Shown: positions 37,267 to 46,223, numbered from the stretch's first letter. The stretch is DNA of 64,000 nt from Saccharibacillus brassicae (GCF_006542275.1 NZ_CP041217.1:1101501-1165500); one strand, 5' to 3'. Numbers and translations are program-made. Notes: a model not told the origin generated them from the sequence alone.

Positions 37267-37307
37267 AATTAAAGAAGCGGCCGCTTAAGCTACAAAACGG
37301 CCGCTTC
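37267..37307 (-). terminator. Probable terminator of the ImmA/IrrE gene
   Basis: Nine-base stem GAAGCGGCC/GGCCGCTTC with a 16-nt loop. The minus strand continues TTTAATTT. The U-tract is interrupted. Confidence 0.5.
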
Positions 37308-37349
37308 AAAGTATCTTATTTTGATTTTTAAAACGAGTATGGTTGTATT

Positions 37350-38531
37350 CTATTGAATTTTCAGTTTTCTTTCCAAGACGGTTACATTGTTATAAGACTC
37401 TTTTTCTCTTCTGTATTGTTGAAAAAAAGTTTCTTCAAACCCTAAAATTTTAGAAAGCAACAGGTCATCAAACAAAGTGAAATCAATTAGTTCTTCTACC
37501 GAAGCAAGTTTTTGTTCGAAAATGTACCGTATGGAACTTAGAACTTTTCCGGGTCGAACCAATTTCAATTCGTGATCCAACGGTTCATGTACGGTATAAT
37601 TCATTCGATTCATGGAGGCGTAAAAATAACGCTGTTGATCATAAGTCATTTTATTTAGCCTATAAGCATGATTCGCCATGGCTTGTATGGAAACTTGCCA
37701 TTTTTGTTTTAATTCCAAGTAGGAATTCGGATTGGATATTTTGCGCACAGTATCTAAATCTTTCTCAAATTCTATTGGAGGCATCAAGAAAAAAGCAGCA
37801 AAATCGTTCGCTTCGCGCTCGATGATTTGATGTTCCGATTTAGTTAGTTCACTCATATCCATTTGGTTATGCAGCAGCAAATGCCCCAATTCATGTGCCA
37901 AATCAAAGTTTCTTCGAACAGCCGATTTTTTTTGATTTCCCAACATGATGATCGGTCGTTGTTGGTCGCTCCATATGCTATACGCACCGATTTCACTACC
38001 CAAAGATTTTTCAAAAATAAAGGCTCCGTTTTTCTCAAGAATAAACAGCAAGCGGTTATTTTGATTGTTCATATTCAGGCATTCTCTAACATAAAGCGCT
38101 AAATGTTGTATAATATCTGATCTTTCCAATTTTTTTTCGTTTTGAATAATGAAATGGATTGAATAATCCCGAATCTCCAAAAGTTTATTCTCGGGATAAA
38201 CGATATATTTTTCGAAAAGATCAAGCAATCCCTCTATATGCTCCAAATGAGCTGCTTCGTACTTGGTGCGACTCACACTATTGATTTCTTTGGATCGATA
38301 GGCGATCAGGCTTGGATTGACGACTTTCTTGACTGATCTCGAATCATAAAAATATTTGGTTTTAACCTGGAATATATCTTTCATTTTGTTCACGACTTCT
38401 AATTTGGGCCCATTATAATTGTTCTCGTATTGCCATACGGATTGCTCGGTTACGTCAAGAATTTGGGCCAAGTCGCTTCGGGAATATCCATACAACAAAC
38501 GAATATCCTTCAGTTTTTCTCCAATAAACAT
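37350..38531 (-). CDS. XRE repressor fused to ImmA/IrrE-type metallopeptidase
   Basis: A 393-residue protein. Residues 1-60 are an XRE helix-turn-helix (LKDIRLLYGYSRSDLAQILDVTEQSVWQYEN). Residues ~165-290 are an ImmA/IrrE (COG2856) zinc peptidase with HELGHLLLH and the downstream glutamate in EREANDFAAFFLMPP. The remaining C-terminus is helical and unassigned. Such proteins cleave repressors in mobile elements or act in predicted toxin-antitoxin pairs. The gene is markedly AT-rich against its GC-rich neighbours, a sign of transfer. It lies 39 bp downstream of a gene of similar composition. AGAGGG precedes ATG 38531. Confidence 0.9.
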   Translation of the reverse strand: MFIGEKLKDIRLLYGYSRSDLAQILDVTEQSVWQYENNYNGPKLEVVNKMKDIFQVKTKYFYDSRSVKKVVNPSLIAYRSKEINSVSRTKYEAAHLEHIEGLLDLFEKYIVYPENKLLEIRDYSIHFIIQNEKKLERSDIIQHLALYVRECLNMNNQNNRLLFILEKNGAFIFEKSLGSEIGAYSIWSDQQRPIIMLGNQKKSAVRRNFDLAHELGHLLLHNQMDMSELTKSEHQIIEREANDFAAFFLMPPIEFEKDLDTVRKISNPNSYLELKQKWQVSIQAMANHAYRLNKMTYDQQRYFYASMNRMNYTVHEPLDHELKLVRPGKVLSSIRYIFEQKLASVEELIDFTLFDDLLLSKILGFEETFFQQYRREKESYNNVTVLERKLKIQ

Positions 38532-38570
38532 AGATAGCAGCCCTCTTTCTGAAACAATGAATCGTGATTT

Positions 38571-39311
38571 CTATGCGTTTTCTTCCGCTTTTTTCGAAAC
38601 GATCGAATAGCCGTACTCTTCAACTTCACCGGAATACTCGGCCTCGGGCATACTGGAAAGTGCACCGATTGCTTCAACATCCATTTCTATTCCGGTTTTC
38701 CCAAGATGGGGAGACAAATCGTCGATTAAAACCATTTCCACTCGGTTTCCTTCTTTGAATTCAGGCATCCAAAGGGAAACGTTGGACAGCATACGACTCT
38801 TGGGTTCAATCTCATAAGTCGCGATATAAAATCGATCGAATTCGGAAAGCTTTGCTTGTTTTTGAACTTCTTTTAATGAGCTTTGGATAATCTCATCAAA
38901 CTTCATGACCCCTTGAAGTTCCGGTTTGAGTTCTTCGAAATTTATTTTAGAATTAATTTGGGAGAGCTCGATCAAATAGTTGTCCGGATTTTTAACGTCC
39001 AATTCGGGCAATTTTTTGGAACTTTTGAGAATCGTTGCGTTTTTGATCAGCAGGAGAGATTTCGAATCGGGAATGGAAAATTGCAGATAAGACCACGTAT
39101 ATCCAGCTTTGTCATCTCGAAAATCAGCACCCAATTTCTCAAGTTCCCTAGATACTTGATCATCGATGTGATTCCCTTTTACCCAAGCATAAGCCGCACT
39201 TACGCGCATGCTTTGACGCTTCTCGCTTCTTTCAAGAGCATACGTATTGTAACCACTCTCTATGCCCCGAACCAGATGCCTATTCAATTCTTCTCCCAAA
39301 ACGTATCCCAT
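38571..39311 (-). CDS. Unknown protein paired with the ImmA/IrrE gene
   Basis: A 246-residue soluble, charged protein, AT-rich like its partner. It has no membrane segment. Visible elements are a basic N-terminal half (YALERSEKRQSMRVSAAYAW) and an acidic C-terminal half. I cannot name the family with confidence. It is first in a two-gene unit with the XRE-ImmA/IrrE gene. AGGGGGG stands 7 nt before ATG 39311 and could be masked by the inverted repeat just upstream. A role as substrate, partner or effector of the protease is inference from linkage only. Confidence 0.7.
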   Translation of the reverse strand: MGYVLGEELNRHLVRGIESGYNTYALERSEKRQSMRVSAAYAWVKGNHIDDQVSRELEKLGADFRDDKAGYTWSYLQFSIPDSKSLLLIKNATILKSSKKLPELDVKNPDNYLIELSQINSKINFEELKPELQGVMKFDEIIQSSLKEVQKQAKLSEFDRFYIATYEIEPKSRMLSNVSLWMPEFKEGNRVEMVLIDDLSPHLGKTGIEMDVEAIGALSSMPEAEYSGEVEEYGYSIVSKKAEENA

Positions 39312-39317
39312 ATCCGA

Positions 39318-39348
39318 ATCCCCCCTGATCGTTTTATCCTAAGGGGAT
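39318..39348. promoter_or_regulatory. Inverted repeat covering the ribosome site of the unknown gene
   Basis: ATCCCC (39318-39323) and GGGGAT (39343-39348), 19 nt apart. On the transcript the upstream ATCCCC could pair with the GGGGGGA ribosome site of the gene at 39311. It may equally be an operator for the XRE protein. Confidence 0.35.
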
Positions 39349-39413
39349 CTTACAATAAAATCGCTTTTTTTTAAAGTAAATTTGCAAAAAGGTCGTTTTT
39401 ATTAAAGAAATCG

Positions 39414-40172
39414 TCAAACGGACGCCATCTCCAACACGACCGGGCAATGATCGCTTCCGAGCCTCTCGGAGTCGATACGCGCGTCGGTCAGTCTCGGCGC
39501 CAGGCGCTCGGACACGAGGAAATAATCGATGCGCCAGCCGATGTTGCGCTCGCGTACCTTCATCATATAAGACCACCAGCTGTAGGCGCCTGCGCGGTCC
39601 GGGTAAAAGTACCGGAACGTGTCGATGAAACCGGCGTCCAGCAGCTCGGTCATTTTGCCGCGTTCTTCGTCCGTAAAGCCGGAGTTGCCGATATTCGGGC
39701 GGGCGTTCTTCAGGTCGATCTCCTGGTGCGCCACGTTGAGATCGCCGCAGACGATGACCGGCTTGGCGGCGTCCAGCCGTGTCACGTAATCGCGGAAGCG
39801 GTCTTCCCATTCCAGCCGGTACGGCAGACGGGTCAGATCGCGCTTGGCGTTCGGCGTATAGACGTTCACGAGGTAAAAGGAATCGTATTCCAGCGTCAGG
39901 ATCCGGCCTTCGTCTTCCGAATCACTCTCCATTCCGTACCGGACGGACAGCGGACGGACTTTGGTGAATACCGCCGTGCCGGAATACCCTTTCTTGACCG
40001 CGTAATTCCAATATTGATGATACTCGCGGGTAGGCTCAATCCGGATCTGCCCTTCCTGCAGCTTCGTCTCCTGCACGCAGAAAATGTCGGCATCCTGCCG
40101 TTCGAAATATTCGTTGAACCCTTTGGTGACTGCGGCCCGCAGGCCGTTAACGTTCCAGGAAATCAATTTCAC
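39414..40172 (-). CDS. exoA: Exodeoxyribonuclease III / AP endonuclease
   Basis: A 252-residue class II AP endonuclease and 3'-5' exonuclease used in base-excision repair. All xth-family motifs are present: KLISWNVNGLRA, CVQETKLQ (metal Glu), GYSGTAVFTK, NVYTPN, GDLNVAHQEIDL, WRIDYFLVS and the closing SDHCPV. GTG 40172 is chosen for AAGGAG about 10 nt upstream; the ATG eight codons earlier lacks one. It is transcribed singly as far as can be seen. The AT-rich pair lies just downstream in the same orientation. Confidence 0.95.
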   Translation of the reverse strand: MKLISWNVNGLRAAVTKGFNEYFERQDADIFCVQETKLQEGQIRIEPTREYHQYWNYAVKKGYSGTAVFTKVRPLSVRYGMESDSEDEGRILTLEYDSFYLVNVYTPNAKRDLTRLPYRLEWEDRFRDYVTRLDAAKPVIVCGDLNVAHQEIDLKNARPNIGNSGFTDEERGKMTELLDAGFIDTFRYFYPDRAGAYSWWSYMMKVRERNIGWRIDYFLVSERLAPRLTDARIDSERLGSDHCPVVLEMASV

Positions 40173-40301
40173 GGTGCATGTCTCCTTAACCGGCAATAAG
40201 CTGTCGGGCGGATCCTTCCCGCCTCCGACAGCCAGTGTACCACATTTCCGCTCCCATGGGATTCGGGCGCGGCGCCAGGCACGCTGCGAAGAACGGCGCG
40301 A

Positions 40302-41249
40302 TCAGCGTCCGCCGCCGGAAGACCCCGCGCCTCGCGCCGGCGATCCGGTCGGCCGGTACGGCTGCACAAACGCCGATTCCGCCATACGCAGGCCGGGCTC
40401 GAACGGCTCCCAGTCGTACGGCCTTTTCGGCAGTCCGTCGTAGAGCCCGGCGAATTCCGCCGGGCTCACGGCGCCGAGATTGAGATCCGTCACCAACACC
40501 GGGATGCCCGCCGTATGGAAGCGCCGCAAAATCTCGTCCAGCAGATCCCGGTCTTCCATGCGCCGAAAAGGCGACGTCTTCGTATAGCGAAGACCGTCGT
40601 CTTCGTGCTTGAGCACGATTTGAAACCCGGTACAATACGAATAGCCCGACAGCTCGCCCGGATCGGGCTGCCTTCTTCCGCTGGCCGCGATCAGCGCTTC
40701 GCGGATACGCCCGCCGGAAATCCAGTCGTCCAACAGCTCGTCGGGCAGCAGCCACTCGCTGTCCCCGGACGCCTCGGCGCCCGCGGCCGCTTCCTCGGCG
40801 GACTTGCGCGGCAGCAGCGCCGCGCCGGCCGTCAAAGCGGCGATCGCCGCCAACACACACGCCGGCATCCACAGCTGCCGCAGCCCGCAACAGACGGCGG
40901 CCGCGGCCAGAATCACCGAAGCGGCCGCGCAGATCCGCATTCCGGCGGACGCAGCCGTCCGCCCGCTGCCCGGAGAAGAATGCGGTGCTTCGCCCGCGCG
41001 AGGTCCGTCCGATCCGCTGCCCTGCCCGCCGCGCTTCGCCTGCCCGTTATGTTTCGCCTGCCCGTTATGCTTTTCATTTTCGTTATGTTGGCCCTGCCCG
41101 TTACGTTCCGATTGTCCGTTTCCGTTTCCGTTTCGCTCGATCCCGATCCCTCCCCGCCTGTTCCTCTGCCTTTTTACCCAACGCCCTGATTGTACCGGTT
41201 TTGGACGCGGGGCGAAACAGGCAAAATCGATCGAACAAGCGTTCCGCAA
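40302..41249 (-). CDS. Unknown membrane protein with Asn/Gly-rich N-terminus (start uncertain)
   Basis: A protein of about 315 residues. The N-terminal ~110 residues are Asn/Gln/Gly/Lys-rich with repeats of HNGQAK, and two adjacent membrane helices follow (ICAAASVILAAAAVCCGL, ACVLAAIAALTAGAALL). A cytoplasmic domain of about 150 residues contains LPDELLDDWISGGRIREAL and IPVLVTDLNLGAVSP. The family is not recognised. No ATG or GTG start with a ribosome site was found for the long form; TTG 41249 is one option and ATG 40940 (membrane part only) another. Confidence 0.45.
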   Translation of the reverse strand: MRNACSIDFACFAPRPKPVQSGRWVKRQRNRRGGIGIERNGNGNGQSERNGQGQHNENEKHNGQAKHNGQAKRGGQGSGSDGPRAGEAPHSSPGSGRTAASAGMRICAAASVILAAAAVCCGLRQLWMPACVLAAIAALTAGAALLPRKSAEEAAAGAEASGDSEWLLPDELLDDWISGGRIREALIAASGRRQPDPGELSGYSYCTGFQIVLKHEDDGLRYTKTSPFRRMEDRDLLDEILRRFHTAGIPVLVTDLNLGAVSPAEFAGLYDGLPKRPYDWEPFEPGLRMAESAFVQPYRPTGSPARGAGSSGGGR

Positions 41250-41253
41250 GCGA

Positions 41254-41283
41254 TTGACGCAGCTCCCGGGGCCATGATATAGT
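41254..41283 (+). promoter_or_regulatory. Sigma-A promoter of a short leader or small RNA
   Basis: TTGACG, 18 bp, TATAGT. The predicted start near 41290 would give a transcript that meets the terminator at 41314-41362 before any gene. Confidence 0.7.
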
Positions 41284-41313
41284 GAACGCAAATCAGGATA
41301 AACGGCGCGGGGA

Positions 41314-41362
41314 AGCACCCTGCGGACAAGGTTTTTGAACCTTTCCGCAGGGTGCTTTTTTT
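41314..41362 (+). terminator. Very strong terminator/attenuator ahead of the coiled-coil gene
   Basis: Thirteen-base stem AGCACCCTGCGGA/TCCGCAGGGTGCT, continued by an inner AAGGTT/AACCTT stem after a one-base bulge, then seven T. It lies 46 bp before the coiled-coil gene on the same strand, so it would cut off read-through from the promoter at 41254 unless regulated. Confidence 0.85.
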
Positions 41363-41407
41363 GCGTTTTCGCCTGTTTAATCCGCCTATACGAGGAGCTG
41401 ATTGCCC

Positions 41408-42223
41408 ATGTTCGTTCGTCTGTCCGCCCGTTTCGAATGCCGCCTGCCCGTCCGTCTGTTCGCCCCGCTGCTTGTGCTCGGCCTGCTGCTGCTTGCGCTT
41501 GCCGCGCCGCCCGAACGCGCCTTCGCTTCAAGCCCCGACACCGCCTGGGCTGCGGCATTGTCCGCTCTCGATACGGCCTACGACGGGTATACGGCGCTTG
41601 AGACCGTCAACAAGCTGGAGAAAATGGAGATCCAATCGCTGCGCAAAGACAGCGCAAGCCGGCTTAAGATCGTCCACGACGCGATCCGGCGAATCGGCCG
41701 ATCCGACGCCGACCGGCTGCAAGCCCGGATCGCCGCGCTCAAGTCCAGACATGCCCCGCTGCTCGAACAGTACCGCGAACTGGGCCGGCAGGCCGCCGAA
41801 GCCCGCAAAAGCAAAAACAAAAAGCGGATCGACCTGCTCGACCTGAAGCGCAACAACCTCAAACCTTCCGTGCAGACCGCCCGGCTGGAGATCCAGACGG
41901 CCCAGCAGGAGTTGGCTGCCGCCAAGAAGCAGGCCGCGGCCAAAGCCAAACTTGTCAGGGACGCGCTTGCGCCTGCCGCCGCGTGCAAGAAGCAGGTGAC
42001 GGCCGAGAACAAGTCGATCGCCGCTTTTAACAAGACGCGGGCAGCCGCCTACAAACGGTATCGCTCCGCCGTCAAGCAGGGCAGCGCCATGACCGCGGCG
42101 GCGGAGTTGACGCTGATGTACGACCAGCTCGGCCGGATTCACGCTTCCCAGCAGCGCATCCTCGGCTGGGAAAAACAAATCGCCGCCGCGATCCGGATCG
42201 CGGCGGCGAAGCTTCCTTTATGA
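41408..42223 (+). CDS. Secreted coiled-coil protein
   Basis: A 271-residue exported protein. The signal peptide (hydrophobic LLVLGLLLLALA) probably ends after FAS near residue 42. The mature part is almost wholly helical and rich in Ala, Lys, Arg and Glu with heptad character (ARLEIQTAQQELAAAKKQAAAKAKL). A single Cys occurs in APAAACKKQ. The family is not recognised. The ATG at 41408 is 10 nt after GAGGAG; a TTG two codons earlier is also possible. Transcription may depend on read-through of the terminator at 41314. Confidence 0.7.
   Translation: MFVRLSARFECRLPVRLFAPLLVLGLLLLALAAPPERAFASSPDTAWAAALSALDTAYDGYTALETVNKLEKMEIQSLRKDSASRLKIVHDAIRRIGRSDADRLQARIAALKSRHAPLLEQYRELGRQAAEARKSKNKKRIDLLDLKRNNLKPSVQTARLEIQTAQQELAAAKKQAAAKAKLVRDALAPAAACKKQVTAENKSIAAFNKTRAAAYKRYRSAVKQGSAMTAAAELTLMYDQLGRIHASQQRILGWEKQIAAAIRIAAAKLPL
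42180..42209. repeat. Perfect 30-bp palindrome at the 3' end of the coiled-coil gene
   Basis: TCGCCGCCGCGATCC followed directly by its exact reverse complement. It encodes part of the last AAIRIAAAK residues and stands 11 bp before the stop codon. There is no T-tract. Confidence 0.95.
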
Positions 42224-42284
42224 TTCGGGCGAGAACATCGGGAGCGGTGATCCGGGGCGTGCTGCGTGCTTGATTGAGCTTGAT

Positions 42285-43013
42285 TTAGAACGAAGCTTTC
42301 GCCACGTGCACGGCAGCCTGCTGGATCTGGGCTTTGCTCAGCGTACCCTTTTCGGAGAAGATCGTCACGAAGCGATCGCCCAGCGGGAACGTCAGCATAT
42401 CCGTTCCGGCAGGCTTGTACCAGTTCCCTTTGACGCCGTTGGACAGCGTGACCGGCGTCAAGTCGTAGCCGAACGAATCGTCGCGCGGCGCGATCGACAC
42501 TTTCATCTTGTCGAACACATACGTCACGGAGTCGCCGCCGGCCGCCACGCTGCGGAAGACGTCGCCTTTGACAGCCTGCATCGGCGCGTACGGCGTTGTG
42601 AAGCCGTCGAACGCCGCGAACGCTTTTTTGGCCGCCTGCTTCTGCTCGGCCGTATACGTGACGTTCACGAGACCGGCCGATGCTTGCGGATCCGGCTTGA
42701 CGACCGGACCCGAACCGCTGCCGGACTTGCCGATCACGACTTTTTGCGCAGACGCATCGTACGTGACCGGCACGTTCAGCGCTTCGCCGAGAGCCCGAAC
42801 CGGCAAATATGTCGTATCGCGATACACGATAGGATCGAGGCTGTTGCCCGAAGCGTCCTTGGGTGCGTAAGTCTGGCCGTTCACGACGAAGCCGAGGCCG
42901 TGATTGAGTTGGGCTTTGATCGTTTCGATATTCGCGGCGGCGTATGCGCCTGCCGAAGCGGAAAGGGTCATGCCGGCTACCATTGCTGCTGCGATCCATT
43001 TTTTCGTATTCAT
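42285..43013 (-). CDS. Secreted protein with copper-amine-oxidase-type stalk domain
   Basis: A 242-residue exported protein. The signal peptide ends around GAYAA (residue ~26). One stalk domain follows (IVYRDTTYLPVRALGEALNVPVTYDASAQKVVI), common in Paenibacillaceae surface proteins. A C-terminal domain of about 120 residues (EQKQAAKKAFAAFDGF...) is of unknown family. GGGAGGA precedes ATG 43013. It converges with the coiled-coil gene, 61 bp apart and without a clear terminator between them except possibly the palindrome at 42180. Confidence 0.82.
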   Translation of the reverse strand: MNTKKWIAAAMVAGMTLSASAGAYAAANIETIKAQLNHGLGFVVNGQTYAPKDASGNSLDPIVYRDTTYLPVRALGEALNVPVTYDASAQKVVIGKSGSGSGPVVKPDPQASAGLVNVTYTAEQKQAAKKAFAAFDGFTTPYAPMQAVKGDVFRSVAAGGDSVTYVFDKMKVSIAPRDDSFGYDLTPVTLSNGVKGNWYKPAGTDMLTFPLGDRFVTIFSEKGTLSKAQIQQAAVHVAKASF

Positions 43014-43334
43014 ATGAAGGGTCCTCCCGGGTTGCAGTCCTGCGGAGCGCTTGTCTCCGCCTCCGGACCGTGTCGATGAATGATGAACTTGCTGCTCTCG
43101 ATGTGTTCACTATACCGAAGGAATATCTCGAAAAAGCCAATGAATTGTATCCGGGAAGTAAACAATGCGGCAGAGTCGGCAGCCTACCAGTGGACTCTCT
43201 TCCGCCCTTTGAAGATCCGAGAACCGCTCTGCGGCGCTCCGTCTGCCGTTATCCGTTTACAGGCTTCTATTCAAATTGCGACATTTTTCGACGATAATAA
43301 AGAGTCTGACGAACATTCGGGAGGTGGATCGATC
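43014..43334. other. 321-bp divergent intergenic region
   Basis: It separates the stalk-protein gene (minus) from the third chemoreceptor (plus). Apart from the sigma-D-like promoter at 43272 no signal was recognised. An open frame from 43080 joins the chemoreceptor frame but has no ribosome site. Confidence 0.6.
43272..43297 (+). promoter_or_regulatory. Sigma-D-like promoter of the third chemoreceptor
   Basis: CAAA, 14 bp, GACGATAA, against the Bacillus sigma-D pattern TAAA, 14-16 bp, GCCGATA(A/T). It lies 37 bp before the TTG start. Confidence 0.6.
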
Positions 43335-45116
43335 TTGAACACGAACAAACGCAAAATATTCGGGCTCCGCGGCAAGCTTTACCTGATTATTCTGGTGCCG
43401 CTTCTGGTTATCGGAATTCTTATTGTCGCAATGAGCCGCTCCGCAGTCGAACAGGCGGCGCTGGCTACCATGCAAAAAGATACGCAGCGGCTCGCCGAGA
43501 ATACGGCCGCCTGGCTGGGCACGCAATCGGCAGCGATTCAAACCATTTACGAAAAGGGCGAAGACAACGAAGCCTACCGCACGCTCCGGGAAGAGCTCGC
43601 CAATCTGCGCAAGCAGTCGGGCGTTCTCTACGTGTATATGATGAACAAAACGGACGCGGGCTGGATTTATACGGTAGACGGCGCCGATTGGGACGACGAG
43701 AATTATTCGCCGCTCGGCTCGGAAGTCGTATTCGACGCGGACGTCGGGGGACCGTTGCTGGCCGGCCAAACGGCCAATACCGCTGTCGTACACAACGAGC
43801 TGTTCGGCAGTCTGTTCTCCTCGTTCACCCCGATCTTCGATGCCGACGGCAAAGCGATCGGGTATCTCGGGGTCGACGTCTCGGCGAATACGCTGGCCGA
43901 GGTCACGTCGATCACGCTGGCCGACGCTTATCGCGTCATCATTCCCGTATTCGCGGGCGTGCTGCTGCTCTCCATGCTGATCATGCTGCTGGTCGTCAAC
44001 CGCCTGCTCAAGCAGGTATCCGGCATCAAGCGCGGTCTGGAACAAGCGGCCGAAGGCAATCTGGATATCTCGGTGCCCCGCATTACCGCAGACCAGCTCG
44101 GCGATATCGCCACGTTGACCGAGCATATGACTTCGCGGGTAGCGGGCATGATCGAACAGATCAAGCAGGGCTCGCAGACGCTCGTGCAATCGGCGGGCCA
44201 CGTCGAAGCTTCTTCGGGCACGAACCGTATGCAGGCCGAAGAATTGACGCGGGCGATTCGCGAGATCGCTGCCGGGTCGACGCAGCAGGCCGAGCAGACG
44301 GAACAAGCTTCCCTGCTGACAGACCGGCTCGGCGGCATGATCGACGAAGTCGGCTCTTATGTCCGGGAGTTCACGGACATGTCCGAACATCTCGGCTCGG
44401 TGCAGGGCGAAGTCAGCCGAGAGCATGAAGCGCTGCTGGCGAAGAGCCGCGACAACTCGCGGCGGACGGCCGACCTGACCGCCATGTCGCGCGAGCTCGA
44501 CGAGAAGTCCAGACTGGCTTCTTCGATCAGCGGACAGCTGAACAATATCGTCAAGCAGACCCAGATTCTGTCGCTCAACGCGACTATCGAAGCTTCCCGG
44601 GCCGGCGAAGCCGGCAAAGGCTTCGCTGTCGTCGCCGGCGAAATGGGCAATCTGGCCAGCCAGTCCAAAGACTCCATTCTGGAGATCGAAAAGATCCTGT
44701 CGTCTTTCGTCGAGCAGGTCGGACGCATGAACAAGCATTTCGAGACGAACCGAGTAAGCGCGCAGGAACAGGAAGCGCAAATTTCCGGCTGTCTGGAGAC
44801 GTTCGGAGAAGTGCTGAAAATTTCCGGCCAGGTCGAACATTTGGCGGGCCGGCTCGACGAGCGGACGACCAGCATGCAGGAAGCGCGCCGCGAAGTCGAG
44901 CAGCATATGAACGATATCGCCGCAGCTACCGAGCAGACGTCGGCCATGAGCGAAGAAGTGTCGGCCAGCGCCGACGAGCAGCAGCGTTCCGCCGAAGAAC
45001 TGAGCGGAATCGCACAGCAGCTCGCCGAGCTGTCGAACAATCTGCAATCGGCGGCGGGACAATTCCGGACCCGATCGGTCGATTCGGCCGAACGGACACA
45101 GGAACGTACGGCTTAA
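43335..45116 (+). CDS. Methyl-accepting chemotaxis protein, Cache-like sensor
   Basis: A 593-residue chemoreceptor. Its first helix ([19 protein letters not shown]) precedes an extracellular sensor of about 220 residues in which [39 protein letters not shown] suggest a Cache fold. A second helix, a HAMP domain and the signalling domain with hairpin tip [26 protein letters not shown] follow. The start is TTG 43335, 7 nt after GGGAGGTGG; the open frame runs back to 43080 without support. It stands alone, ending at the terminator at 45131. Confidence 0.92.
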   Translation: MNTNKRKIFGLRGKLYLIILVPLLVIGILIVAMSRSAVEQAALATMQKDTQRLAENTAAWLGTQSAAIQTIYEKGEDNEAYRTLREELANLRKQSGVLYVYMMNKTDAGWIYTVDGADWDDENYSPLGSEVVFDADVGGPLLAGQTANTAVVHNELFGSLFSSFTPIFDADGKAIGYLGVDVSANTLAEVTSITLADAYRVIIPVFAGVLLLSMLIMLLVVNRLLKQVSGIKRGLEQAAEGNLDISVPRITADQLGDIATLTEHMTSRVAGMIEQIKQGSQTLVQSAGHVEASSGTNRMQAEELTRAIREIAAGSTQQAEQTEQASLLTDRLGGMIDEVGSYVREFTDMSEHLGSVQGEVSREHEALLAKSRDNSRRTADLTAMSRELDEKSRLASSISGQLNNIVKQTQILSLNATIEASRAGEAGKGFAVVAGEMGNLASQSKDSILEIEKILSSFVEQVGRMNKHFETNRVSAQEQEAQISGCLETFGEVLKISGQVEHLAGRLDERTTSMQEARREVEQHMNDIAAATEQTSAMSEEVSASADEQQRSAEELSGIAQQLAELSNNLQSAAGQFRTRSVDSAERTQERTA

Positions 45117-45130
45117 GCATCTTATAGAGG

Positions 45131-45170
45131 AAGCCCCGACGCCTGTAGGCATCGGGGCTTTCTCTTTTTT
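45131..45170 (+). terminator. Terminator of the third chemoreceptor
   Basis: AAGCCCCGA/TCGGGGCTT stem with inner GCCT/AGGC, then TCTCTTTTTT. Confidence 0.8.
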
Positions 45171-45179
45171 GTCGCGCGG

Positions 45180-45932
45180 TCAGACGGCATCCTTGCTCGG
45201 CCGTACGACCAATTCGTTTACGTCCACGCCCGCCGGCTGCGAGATCGCGTACCGGATCGCTTCGGCAATCGCCTGCGCGGGCAGCGCGATTCGGCGGTAT
45301 TCCCGCATGGCTGCGCGGGCCTGTTCGTCGGAGATGCTGTCCGCAAGCTCCGATTCGGTCACGCCCGGAGAGACGAGCGTGACCCGGATCTCGCGCCGCG
45401 TCTCCATCCGAAGACCTTCGGAGATCGCACGCACCGCATATTTGGTGGCGCAGTAGACCGAAGCGGTGGGCGTAACTTCATAAGCGCCGATCGAAGCGAT
45501 ATTGACAAAATGTCCGCCTCCCTGACGGCGCATGACAGGCAGCGCGGCCGCGATGCCATGCAGCACGCCGCGAATATTGACGTCGATCATGCGGTTCCAC
45601 TCTTCGATTTTGCCTTCCTCGAGATTGGATAGCGGCATAACGCCGGCATTGTTGACGATCACGTCGATCCGGCCGAACTTTTCTTCCGCAAAGCGCACGA
45701 AGCCTTCCATGTCTTCACTCTGCGTGACGTCAAGTTTGCGATATTCGACAGACCCGCCTTCGGCGCGAATTTCCGCCGCCAGCGCTTGCAGACGTTCCTC
45801 GCGTCGGGCTCCGAGCACGACTTTGGCTCCGTTTGCGGCCAGCAAACGTGCCGTCGATTCGCCGATCCCGCTGCTTGCCCCCGTAATCAGAACAACTTTT
45901 CCTTCTACCTGCTGATTTTGTACAGTTTTCAT
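45180..45932 (-). CDS. Short-chain dehydrogenase/reductase
   Basis: A 250-residue classical SDR, NAD(P)-dependent oxidoreductase. TGASSGIG gives the cofactor loop near residue 18. GARREER suggests NADP preference by its basic residues. NNAG, the catalytic serine in NIASIGAY and YCATK are all present. Substrate unknown. It starts 16 bp after the Atu4866-domain gene and ends just before the chemoreceptor's terminator. The divergent AraC regulator probably controls both. Confidence 0.93.
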   Translation of the reverse strand: MKTVQNQQVEGKVVLITGASSGIGESTARLLAANGAKVVLGARREERLQALAAEIRAEGGSVEYRKLDVTQSEDMEGFVRFAEEKFGRIDVIVNNAGVMPLSNLEEGKIEEWNRMIDVNIRGVLHGIAAALPVMRRQGGGHFVNIASIGAYEVTPTASVYCATKYAVRAISEGLRMETRREIRVTLVSPGVTESELADSISDEQARAAMREYRRIALPAQAIAEAIRYAISQPAGVDVNELVVRPSKDAV

Positions 45933-45947
45933 GAATGATTTCCCCTT

Positions 45948-46223
45948 TCAGTTCTGCTTTTGTCGATAAAAAATCATGCCGGCATGATATAAAACGTCTT
46001 CCCGAAACTCTCCGTCCGCGGTAAACCCGCTGTCGTCCACATAAACGATTCGGCTGCCTTGAATGCGGTAGCTCCCCGTATAGGCACTCCGGCGGCTGCC
46101 CCGCGCTTCGTCGTATCTCCCGTTTGGTAGAAGTTCCTGACGGATGCGGCCGTCTTCCGTGACCCACATCCCGACATCATGCAGGGGCTCAGGCACCTCT
46201 GGCTTGATCCGGCTTTGATGCAT
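45948..46223 (-). CDS. Atu4866-domain protein
   Basis: A 91-residue single-domain protein of the small Atu4866 family (beta-barrel, unknown function). Recognisable are GMWVTEDGRIRQELLPNGRYDEAR, SAYTGSYRI and VLYHAGMIFYR. ATG 46223 with GGGAGGG upstream is preferred to the longer frame. It precedes the SDR gene by 16 bp and diverges from an AraC-type regulator, an arrangement I recall for this family. Confidence 0.85.
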   Translation of the reverse strand: MHQSRIKPEVPEPLHDVGMWVTEDGRIRQELLPNGRYDEARGSRRSAYTGSYRIQGSRIVYVDDSGFTADGEFREDVLYHAGMIFYRQKQN

